Below are positions 55,359 through 64,000 of a stretch of DNA of 64,000 nucleotides, in pieces. Location of the stretch: positions 122,347,411 through 122,411,410 of the forward strand of contig NC_092811.1 of NCBI RefSeq assembly GCF_040954645.1, read 5' to 3'. The first letter of the stretch is position 1, and the number at the start of each line of letters is the position of its first letter. The position numbers and the translations under genes are program-made. The DNA is from Diabrotica undecimpunctata. Taxonomy: Eukaryota > Arthropoda > Insecta > Coleoptera > Chrysomelidae. The notes beneath the pieces were generated by a model. It made no database searches. It was not told where the DNA came from and saw only the letters and a list, made by a program, of their open reading frames with translations.

Positions 55359-57339
55359 TCAGGTGGTTTGACAGGAGTTTGTTTGTAAAATCAAAATATG
55401 CTCAAAATATTAAAGTTGTCTTTATATCATTATTATAAAAATATATTCACTTATTTAGAAAATATAATTTAAGTTAGCTTTGCGGGACGTGGGACAGTGA
55501 AAATAGTTGCGGTACGGGACAGATAAAAAAGTGCAGAACGCGGAACTGGACAAGAGCCTGTCCCACGTGAAACCCTAAATAAAACATCTTAGGACGCGAT
55601 TTCACGTTTTTACTCTTATTAGACTTAATAGGCTTATTGTGAGAATGTGTATTTTGCAAGCATTTTGAATATTTGAAGTGATTTTTTATGGTCACTTCCA
55701 TTGACTATCGAATTTCCATTGTTAGAGCGTAACCTTTAAACTTAATAGCATGAAATTTTAATTTTGATTTTTGGCAACCAATATGAGACATTTGAAATAT
55801 GTGTAAAAACGCTAAATTTAAACTTTCGCCTTACTAACGATCTCAAACGTTTAAAATTCCTTCTTTTCGGTTGCACCAGTACGTTTTTCGAAATTATACA
55901 ACTTTAGCTACAAACTCCACCCAATACCGTCGTTGTGGACGAATTTCCCTTGACGTGAGATCGTTTTTATGTAGTTTTTTTGCCTTCTTTTATTGAGCCA
56001 CTGAAATCCCGAAAGTAATTATTCTTTTTTTTTTTGCAGGTAAGCTGATAAACTTAAAACATCAAGTTATGGTAAGCGAGCTTAGTATTATGAAGTAAAA
56101 TGTCATCTAAATGTTTATTCATTTTAGTTCTGGTGATGTTGAAAAATCACATCAAATAGTTAATACTTCGCTGCATCGCTCTCTTATACATTAACAACTC
56201 TTATCCAGTATCTGGGTAAAGTTATTCTTTGTTAACCTTTGTTCTCAAATAGATGCTTTCATCTATTTAGTTAATACAATCGGGGCGTTTTTGACTCTCA
56301 ATGGCTTCTAGAGTGATCCGTAGTTTGAAAAAACGGTTGGAGCTAATAGAAATATCGGATTTTTAGAAGCTTTTAGTTTTTTAGAGAAAAAATTCATTTC
56401 TGAACTACAATGCCTATCTCTTCTCTCTTTTCTAATACATAAGTTTCTAACAATGGTTATAACATAAGAAATTAAGGAACATGATAAAAGAAATGAATGA
56501 ATTTGTACGCAAACTTAAGAAAATAATAACATATACAAAAAATGGAGTAGTATATCGTATATTAGGGAAAATACGCAAATAATTGTGACGATAAAAAAAA
56601 GTAAGGATTAATCAACCTTGCTAAATTGAATCATATGAGTTCTAGCTTATAATACAAGCTTTAATTTCTAAAGGAATTAGAATAGTTTTTAAACAAATAA
56701 ATACATAATTACAATAAATAATTTAATAGTTAGCAAGAAATGGTTGAGCTAAAATTTTCTGTCGTTACGCGAACAAACTGTTCCAACATACCGTTCCAAA
56801 ATAGCGTCGTCGCCCCACTTTTCCTTATAAGTTGGAAGTCACAACATCTTGACGTTATTAGTCGTTTTTGTCCTTAGGAAGTGCGTAACAAGTTTTTTTA
56901 ATGTGACTTCCCGCTATTACATTAAACATGTGTTGAAGCTGAGTGCAACACCGAGTGCATGATTAATATCACCATTATTACTGTGTATAGGTTTTTTTAA
57001 GAGCTTGTTTTTTTAGCCATGTCCAATTGTATAAAAGGTTTATACAGGTCGATTTGGAAGTAATGCTTAATTGTTTAATAATGCGCATCAATCGTGTATG
57101 GTTGTTAGCGGAGGAGCGATAATTAACAATAAACAAACAACAAATTAATATAAATAAATATTTTTCCAAGTTTTCCAAGTTCCAAGTTTAAATATCTCGG
57201 GATTTCTTTGTTGCACTTTATTTTAACATTTTCACTTCCGTCTTTCTCTTTTATCGGTCTCTCTGCCTTTATCCCTACGCGGGGTATACGTAGGAGTATC
57301 CGAAATGAAAATCGAAAGGTCAAATAAACTTATTTTAAA
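55359..57339. other. Unassigned sequence
   Basis: At 55480-55570 there are repeated GGGAC-type motifs (GCGGGACGTGGGACAG, GCGGTACGGGACAG), possibly a short degenerate repeat. The rest shows nothing recognisable. Confidence 0.3.
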
Positions 57340-57343
57340 TTAA

Positions 57344-59715
57344 CCCTTAACTGGTATGGCAAGAAAAAAATACATATAAGGTATGGCGGGGTCATATTTG
57401 ACCTTTGCATTTTTTGTGTAAATAAACAAAAAACTAAGCAAATTAAAGACTAAAAAAGTATTATATTAATGATTATAACACTGCATAAACCAAAAAATTC
57501 TATATCACTTACTGCTAGAAAGAAATATATGGGGTTGATTTAAAAAACCACTCCAAGTAAAAAATCTCAAAAAATAACGAAAAAACACATGTGCATTTTC
57601 AAAAAGTAATAAATTCTTATTAAATAATGTTTAAATAAAGGATCAAAAACCAAATGAGAAATATTTAATTATATACAAAAAATTTAACAAGCAAGTATGA
57701 ACATGATGATAACTACTCAATATTACACCTACTACAAAAATTTGATGTAACACAATGGTTTTTGCATATATATGTTTTTCACATTTATTACATCTAAGTG
57801 ATTGTTTATTATCATTACGTGGGCAAATATAACATCTCCCACGTTTAGGAGCTCTTTGCCTTGCCTGGTTTTGGTCGTCTACCGGGATGTGGCCAACTCG
57901 ACGAATAAATTCTCTCAATTCTCTGGGAATATTTACCATAACAGCACGCCGAACTAAGTGATTGTGTATTAGCTGTTTACCTAAATCAATCCAGAATTTT
58001 TGCCATGTCAACCCAGATTCTGGATTAGCAGCGTTATATAAAACATGTCCATTGACACCAGCAACATCCATGATCCGAAACCAAATAGCTTGTGGCCATC
58101 TTCTAGTACGCCGTCCTACTTTGTAGTTGGCACAAGTTTGATCCAGTACATCCACCCCAACATTGGTAATATTGTAAAAGTCTATAATATCCGGTAGTTT
58201 CTTAGCTGTCTCCAATACTTTGTTGTTATGATGGAGACTGGACACTAGACAAACGGATAGGTTTTTTTCGGTACGTAGGACACCAGGGTCACGTCTTTAG
58301 TAAATCCAAAAATATATGAATAAACCGGACGTTGATTATTCGGTAAAAACTCCGTTGGCAAATCTCTTTTATTTTTCCGCATAGTACCAACGTAAGTAAG
58401 TTTACAGCGGCGTAGCTCTTCAACAAGCTCTAGTGAAGCACCAGTTACATTGCGATTGGAATTTACTATTGGTGCAGTGAGCGAAAGAACATTTAGTGTT
58501 GGTATGGATAGCTTTTTTGGATTAGGTATTGCATCTTGTTTTTCAGTATAAACAAAGGCATGGATTAGATAATGAGTACGGGCGTCACACAGGCACATTA
58601 TTTTGAGTCCGTATTTTCAGGCTTACTCTTTATATACATTCTAAATTTACATTTTCCACGGAAACCGACGAGCATTTCATCCACTGTTACGTATTGTCCA
58701 CACGAATAATTAGTTTGACAGTTATTTACAAAATGGTGAAAAATTTCAGAAATTGCTGCCAGCTTGTCTCCATTTACAATACGCTGGTCTCTAGTTTGCG
58801 GATCGTCAAACCTCAAAGATGTCAGTAAAAAACTAAACCTTTTTGCTGTCATTACGGAACGGAATATATCACGACCAGTACCATCAGTTGCAAAGAGAGA
58901 ATTTATATCTTCATTGTTTGATTTGAACACGCCTGCCAAATACAGAAGACCAAAAAATGCTAACATTTCAATTTTGTCAACATGGTTTATTGTACTGCAT
59001 ACTAAAGCGTTATCTCCATAATTTGTTTGCAAACTGGTTATTTTTTCGTTGGTTCTCTCAATAATCTTGTCAATTATTTTATCATCAACTAACAGTTGGA
59101 ATGCTTCAGCAGGAGTCACAGGTTTGTATATTTGTGCTGGTCCAGCAAGTCCTGGTACATGTGACACGATATTTGTTGCACGAGTTCGGCTCGACGCAGG
59201 AGCTTGCTTTGACCATTTTTTTCTATTTCTCCCGTAATAGTAACTTTGCTGTTCGTTATCACTACTGTCATCCTCACTACTCGATTCGGTATCTAAGATT
59301 TGATCGTTATTATTCCCAGTGTTACTTCGATCACCAGCTTCAGAGTCAGTATCATGCTCACTAACAATTGTCTCTGCATCAGATACGTCGAAATCGCTGT
59401 CACCAATCTGTTCAGCTATGTCTTCTAACTCCTGTTGTGTCAAGGGTCTCGTTCTGACACTTGAATTAGCCATAATTATTTAAAACTAAATCACTGACAA
59501 TTGGCCTTTTTAAGGTATGGCGGGGTCAATTTTGACCCTATCGACGTTTAACACTCAACAAAGTACAAAGTCAACTGCAGCGACTACGTTCAAGTAATGT
59601 ACTCAACGCCACAGACGAATAGCTGGAGGGCAGCGTTGCCAGGTGTTCTCTTTTTTCTGGAATTTTAATAACCATTTTTTTGGGTCTTAAATGACCCCGC
59701 CATACCAGTTAGGGG
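57344..59715 (-). mobile_element. piggyBac-family DNA transposon, complete but disabled
   Basis: 2372 bp between TTAA at 57340-57343 and 59716-59719. Ends are CCCTTAACTGGTATGGC (left) and, on the complement, CCCCTAACTGGTATGGC (right). A subterminal motif GGTATGGCGGGGTCA followed by a small inverted repeat (TCAxxxTTGACC-like) occurs near 57380 and 59512 in the same orientation, and again inverted in the right end near 59690. Exact TTAA flanks and CCC ends are the piggyBac hallmark. The transposase on the minus strand fills the middle. Confidence 0.9.
57643..59473 (-). pseudogene. piggyBac transposase with two frameshifts and lost catalytic Asp
   Basis: Start Met at 59473, about 610 codons in three open segments (59473-58598, 58598-58245, 58245-57643). 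The acidic N-terminus has repeated Asp/Ser/Glu. The core begins MLAFFGLLYLAGVFKSNNED, with RFSFLLTSLRFDD. The first catalytic Asp is in VTVDEMLVGFRGKCKFRMY. The block that normally holds the second Asp reads RNVTGASLELVEELRR, where related proteins have a DNWFTS segment between NVT and ELVEEL, so about four residues including that Asp are missing. The third Asp is in NVGVDVLDQTCANY. The C-terminal cysteine-rich finger is partial (CYICPRNDNKQSLRCNKC). Both frameshifts (58600-58625 and 58258-58268) look like loss of one base in A runs on the coding strand, so assembly error is possible there. The deletion is not of that kind. Confidence 0.88.
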
Positions 59716-59719
59716 TTAA

Positions 59720-60247
59720 AATTGTGGCTTATTAGCTAATAGGGGTTAACTACTTAGGTACATTTTATTGCTCATGTTGTATCCAATCGTTTCACAAACG
59801 GGCCAACTGTTTACTTTTGTACGAAAGGCTACAGAAGACTCTATTAATATATTTTATTCTTCTACTAATGTTTGTTTTATTCTCACATTTTTTTACGAAA
59901 AATATATGTTTTTGTAACAATTCTTAAATAGTATTAGTAGTCGTCTATGGCCCTATTAGAACTAAATATATAAAAGCTTTTGCTTTGTTCATCGGATTCA
60001 AACACATATCACGAGAAAGGTATTACTTTTTTGGATATCAGCTGAAAAGTGTCAAGCGTTCCTGCCATAAATTTCAAGATTTTTATATACCAGATCATCT
60101 CACAGAATATTCGCCAACGACGGTTTCTGGGTTATTCCCAAAGTCCTATTTTATCGTTTTTTTTTCTAACATACTGTTCTCGATATCGTTGATGTTGATA
60201 TTACCCGAGCGATCTTTTCTCCCTATCCAGGAGTGGATTTTTATATA
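59720..60247. other. Unassigned sequence between two transposons
   Basis: The open stretch at 59985-60389 (+) runs into the mariner inverted repeat and has no recognised domain. Confidence 0.35.
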
Positions 60248-60537
60248 CAGTGTGGCGCACCGAAAACGAAACAGAGGCATTTACTGGCAGATGATTCCTT
60301 TTTTGAAAAAACGCTCTTACCCGTCGATTTTGTTTTCGAGGGGGACACAAAATTGGCATAAAATCACTTTAACATTTGCAGCCCCTTAAGCGGGGGTGGC
60401 ATCATCCCTAAAATCTTAAATGAAAAGGGGGGTCGAATGATCTATTATTTGAAAGGTCTTTCAACTCCTTTTATAATGATGTAAAATTCATGTATTCAAT
60501 TCAGTAGTTTTGGAGATTTATTGATTTAAAGTTTAAA
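60248..60537 (+). repeat. Left long terminal inverted repeat (DD41D element)
   Basis: About 290 bp, ending in GATTTAAAGTTTAAA, paired with 61964-62254. Confidence 0.9.
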
Positions 60538-60827
60538 GTAGACTTTAATAGGTACATCAAATTAGTTTGTACTTCTTTCAGAAGAAATTTGAGTAAAAGC
60601 TCATTTACTTGATAAGTAAATGCTTTTATTTACTACGCCCATGGTTTATTAATAATAAAAATAGCAATTGAAGTGTCCTTTGTGACAAAAAAAGTTGTTT
60701 CTTGAAGAAAGATAAGTAGAGAATGCCACGTACTTATTTTAAATAGGAAATAGTACATTAGTTTGCGATTGATTTGACCAATCTTTGTTGTTAAAATATC
60801 ATTTATTGCTTTATACATAAATTAACC

Positions 60828-61894
60828 ATGGTATATTTCACGGCAGAAAGGGTTGAAATTATTGAAATATTTTTCGGAAATAATCAGTGCGCTAATAGAA
60901 CAGCACAAATTTTTAATGAGCGACATGAGAACAATAATGTGCACCGAAAATATGTTCTAGAACTTGTAGCTAAATTTCGGGAAACTGGATCAGTCGCCAA
61001 TAAAAAACGTAACATTGAAAATCCTATAAGGAACGAAGCAACAGAAGTGGGGGTTTTAGGGCAAGTTATTGTAGATCCTACATTAAGTACCCGCAAATTG
61101 CAAACTTCGTGTGGTGTTAGTCGACGTACTATCCAACGGATTCTAAAGGCCCATAATTTTCATCCGTATAAAATTCACCTTGTACAAGAACTTAATGAAG
61201 ACGATTTTGATAAGCGATTAGAATTTTGTGAAGTTATGAGTGAACGAATTACAAACGATGAACAATTTTTATTTAACATTTGCTTTTCCGACGAATGTTC
61301 CTTTTTTTTTAAATGGCGAAGTAAATCGTCATAATTGTCGATATTGGTCGGACTCTAATCCCAGAATTTACCATGAGGTACACACACAGCAGCCACAAAA
61401 ATTAAATGTTTGGGCTGGCATTTTTGGCGATCATTTGGTTGGTCCTTTTTTCTTACCTGGAAATTTGACTGGTGAAATTTATTTGGAATTACTACAAAAT
61501 GCCATAGATCCTGCGCTAACAGATATAATTGAAAATCAGAATGATGGTCGATTTGATGTTCCAACAGGATGGTGCCCCACCACATTACGCATTAAGAGTT
61601 CGGCATTATTTAGATCAGACCTTTCCAGGTCAATGGATTGGTAGAAGAGGTGCCGTTGAATGGCCTCCAAGATCGCCAGATTTATCACCTTTGGATTTCT
61701 TTTTGTGGGGTTACTTAAAAAGCAAAATCTATGCTACTCAGCCAACATCCTTAGAAGATTTACGACAAAGAATTGTGAATGAGTGCCATCAAATTACTCC
61801 TCAAATATTGCAAAATGTCCGGCAACGTTTTCAGCAAAATCTTTATTATTGCATGGAAAGTAATGGTGGTCATTTTCAACATTTACGCGGCTGA
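60828..61894 (+). pseudogene. DD41D transposase with two frameshifts
   Basis: About 355 codons in three frames. Segment 1 (60828-61310): helix-turn-helix region VYFTAERVEIIEIFFGNNQC, RKLQTSCGVSRRTIQRILKA, FHPYKIHLVQELNEDDF and first catalytic Asp in CFSDECSFF. A nine-T run at 61302-61310 shifts the frame by one extra base. Segment 2: NRHNCRYWSDSNPRIYHEVH, QKLNVWAGIFGDHLVGPFFL and TGEIYLELLQNAIDPALTDI. A second one-base shift lies at about 61530-61560. Segment 3: FQQDGAPPHYALRVRHYLDQ (second Asp), RWIGRRGAVEWPPRSP-like text and SPLDFFLWGYLKSKIYATQP (third Asp). Counting gives 41 residues between the last two Asp, the DD41D (rosa-like) signature. Confidence 0.88.
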
Positions 61895-61963
61895 CCGGTC
61901 AGTTCATTCTTTATTTTTTAACAACTTTGCTGCTATGTATTGATCTCCTCTTACGATGATGTA

Positions 61964-62254
61964 TTTAAACTTTAAATCAATAAATCTCCAAAACTACTGA
62001 ATTGAAGTACATGAATTTTACATTATTGTAAAGGGAGTTGAAAGACCTTTTGAATGATGGATCATTCGACCCCCCTTTCCATTTAAGATTTTAGGGATGG
62101 TGCCATCCCCGCTTAGGGGGCTGCAAATGTTAATGTGATTTTATGCCAATTTTGTTTCCCCCTCGATAACAAAATCGACGGGTCCAAGCGTTTTTTTTTA
62201 AAAGGAATCATCTGCCAGTAAATGCATCTGTTTCGTTTTCGGTGCGCCACCCTG
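61964..62254 (-). repeat. Right long terminal inverted repeat (DD41D element)
   Basis: Complement of 60248-60537 with scattered differences. Confidence 0.9.
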
Positions 62255-62256
62255 TA

Positions 62257-63640
62257 TAACATATCTATATAAAAGTCCGACCGGGACTACATATTCAGCA
62301 AAAATTTATTTCATTTAATTAAACGGACTTATTACTATTTGTAAAACTATTTTGAGTGTCTTTCTGACACGACGATACCGACAAATGTAATCTGATCGAG
62401 AATACGACAAGCACTTAATCGAAAACTAAGTATAAAATTCTTTTTTTATTTTATTTTTTTATTGGCCTAATTTTTACGTTATGTATGTTAAATATGGATA
62501 ACTTTTATTTGTCCTATTTACCTATTAATAAATCTCTAGTGGGTTTTTTATTTTTGTTTTTGACCGGGTTAGATATTGTGTCTACAATTAATTCGACACT
62601 GGGAGATGACGATTTGTCATGTTTTAATAAATATCGCCGTAATGGTAGTGCAAACCGTGACCCATTTTTAACAGATGGCTAAAAATATACGCCATTTCCA
62701 GCAGATTGAAATTGAGGAGTGGTACTTAGGGGATTTTCGCGAAATTACAACATGAGCGTAGAGGGATTAATTTTGAACGAAACCGCGAACAAATACGTAT
62801 ATTCCGATTGTTCTCTAAGCTTTTTCGCTTTTATTTCTCGTCAAAGGATTAATTACTTACTCAAAATAGCAAGATCCAATTAAATATCGTTCTGAAATTA
62901 AAGAAAACATCTTGTTTAAATTCAAATATGGTTGTATAAATTAATCATTACATTTTTCCTCCCCTGTATTCATCCGATCCTAATAGTACCGCTGAGGGCT
63001 CGGAAATACATATCGGGAGAAGAGCACGAGTCGTTGAAAAGAAAAGACGCAACCTGGCACGGGAACCCATGCACGCATATTAAATTGATTTCGTTCGTTG
63101 TTTTGTAGTGCAAACCCTGGTAATTCGACCCAGCGGTAAGTTTTTACCTAGTTTTACCTAAACCTATAAATTGTTTTTTGATTGTTTATTGCAACCATTT
63201 AAATTTTAATAATTATTTGCATCAATGAGGAAAAGTCCATTTTCTCGCCAGAGTTACCGAAGGAATAGTTCTGTTAATTAAGTACTATTAATTTGTAATA
63301 GTACATTTGTTTGTTAATACCCCACATTGGCCTATCTAGCCGGATTTGAACTCATTTATTGAAAAAATATTTTTTGTTATATTTAAATTTGAATGGTTGG
63401 TTTCGTCTCGTCGTATTTTTTATCGTTTTGAGGGTTCTTATCTTAAGTTTGCGTCTCTTGTCGTGGCTCGAGAATAATTTATGACCTTTTTGTAAAGTCG
63501 ACCATATGGGACTTTTTAGAAGGGAATTATCGTCGTTTTAATAAAGTATCGAATTACAAATCGGTAATTTCGGGGTTTTAGACCACATTTTTGTACACTT
63601 TCGTTTGTGTAATATTATTGGAACTTGTTAAAAATTTAAA
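62257..63640. other. Unassigned sequence, probably includes LTR or leader of the last element
   Basis: The open stretch at 62485-62682 (+) has no known motif. The part before 63641 may be the LTR and leader of the element whose gag starts there, but LTR ends and primer site could not be fixed. Confidence 0.3.
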
Positions 63641-64000
63641 ATGGAAAAACTTGAAGAAAAGAATAGGAAGCTCAAATTTTTAAGAAAAACTGCTTTAAAT
63701 GATATTCAGTTAATTTTCGATTTAGGTTTTAAGGCCCTTTCAGACGTTTCTATTCGCCCTTTATTTAAAATTAGACTGGAAGAATTAGATTCGATTCGCG
63801 AAGAGTTCTTAAAACATCACACTAATATTATTAGTAATATTCTTTCTGTACCAGACGCGGATACGAGGGTTGAAGAAAATGTTCGGGAATTATTTTTGGA
63901 ACAATTTTATAAAATAAAACTATTTAGTGCGGAATTATCTGAGCCACAATTTGAAACTCCAGAACCGTTTAGATCGGTAGTAGTTCCACAATCAAATATT
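63641..64000 (+). CDS. N-terminal part of a probable BEL/Pao gag, cut by window end
   Basis: ATG at 63641 opens 120 codons without a stop up to the edge. The charged helical start (MEKLEEKNRKLKFLRKTALN), RPLFKIRLEELDSIREEFLK and VEENVRELFLEQFYKIKLFS followed by a Pro/Glu-rich turn resembles the coiled-coil start of BEL/Pao gag (DUF1759 type). Capsid and zinc-knuckle parts would lie outside the window. Other gag-like or host proteins cannot be excluded. Confidence 0.4.
   Translation, partial: MEKLEEKNRKLKFLRKTALNDIQLIFDLGFKALSDVSIRPLFKIRLEELDSIREEFLKHHTNIISNILSVPDADTRVEENVRELFLEQFYKIKLFSAELSEPQFETPEPFRSVVVPQSNI

Larger units (their letters stand above)
60248..62254 (+). mobile_element. DD41D mariner-type transposon with about 290-bp inverted repeats
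   Basis: 2007 bp flanked by TA (60246-60247 and 62255-62256). Ends begin CAGTGTGGCGCACCGAAAAC (left) and CAGGGTGGCGCACCGAAAAC (right, complement). The inverted repeats extend from 60248 to about 60537 and from about 61964 to 62254, nearly identical apart from scattered changes. They are much longer than the roughly 30-bp repeats of typical mariners. The transposase lies between. Confidence 0.9.

Noticed and set aside
56299..56364. Short ORF resembling a pogo-type HTH start
   Set aside because: Only 21 codons, no following transposase sequence.
57123..57323. 66-codon open stretch on - next to the piggyBac left end
   Set aside because: No domain and no conserved neighbours; cannot be told from chance.
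62485..62682. 65-codon open stretch with hydrophobic middle
   Set aside because: No signal beyond hydrophobicity; likely part of leader or LTR sequence.

Overview
This window is AT-rich eukaryotic DNA made almost entirely of transposable elements in many states of decay. No operons, Shine-Dalgarno sites, tRNA or rRNA genes, CRISPR arrays or confident single-copy host genes were found. The mixture is typical of an arthropod, very probably an insect: many RTE-type non-LTR retrotransposons, CR1/jockey-type and R1-type reverse transcriptase pieces, a Penelope GIY-YIG piece, BEL/Pao pieces, mariner elements of the DD37E and DD41D types, piggyBac elements, a Crypton-like tyrosine recombinase and a TTAA-flanked MITE. 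A beetle is my guess; the sequence does not prove it.

Layout. 0-9 kb: pogo/Tigger C-terminus, RTE tail (-), BEL/Pao pol remains (+), R1-type remnant (+), and a DDE transposase C-terminal half (-) abutting an RTE tail (+). 11-18.7 kb: RTE remnant, two halves of a piggyBac transposase on the + strand separated by R1-type and RTE debris, then an RTE/BovB-like copy (-) carrying a 113-bp insert with a 7-bp duplication. 19-25.7 kb: a CR1-type reverse transcriptase with its 3' tail, lying between two diverged copies of one repeat, followed by several RTE copies, one of them open for 276 codons. 26.7-35.6 kb: the N-terminal half of the DDE transposase family seen at 8.4-9.1 kb, a jockey-like linker, a TTAA-flanked MITE, more RTE fragments, a Penelope C-terminus, and a 5'-truncated RTE with an uninterrupted C-terminal half. 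38-44.8 kb is the most informative part: a complete RTE element with a 995-codon ORF and a 14-bp target duplication sits inside the last codons of a Crypton-like gene, beside a 163-bp palindrome. 44.4-54.6 kb: RTE and jockey pieces, an RTE split by a DD37E mariner with perfect 33-bp inverted repeats, a CR1-type copy split by the second MITE, and two copies of a DD41D fragment. 57-62.3 kb: a complete but disabled piggyBac element, then a DD41D mariner with about 290-bp inverted repeats. The window ends inside an ORF that resembles the start of a BEL/Pao gag.

How the parts relate. The insertions form a readable order: older RTE and CR1 copies are targets, and DD37E, the MITE and the intact RTE are later arrivals. 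At two of these nests (RTE in Crypton, DD37E in RTE) removing the insert together with one target copy restores the reading frame, so the boundaries are well supported. The only complete coding region for a mobile element is the RTE polyprotein at 39968-42955 (-). A possible two-exon host gene fragment lies at 54985-55358 (-), with a 62-bp GT-AG intron.
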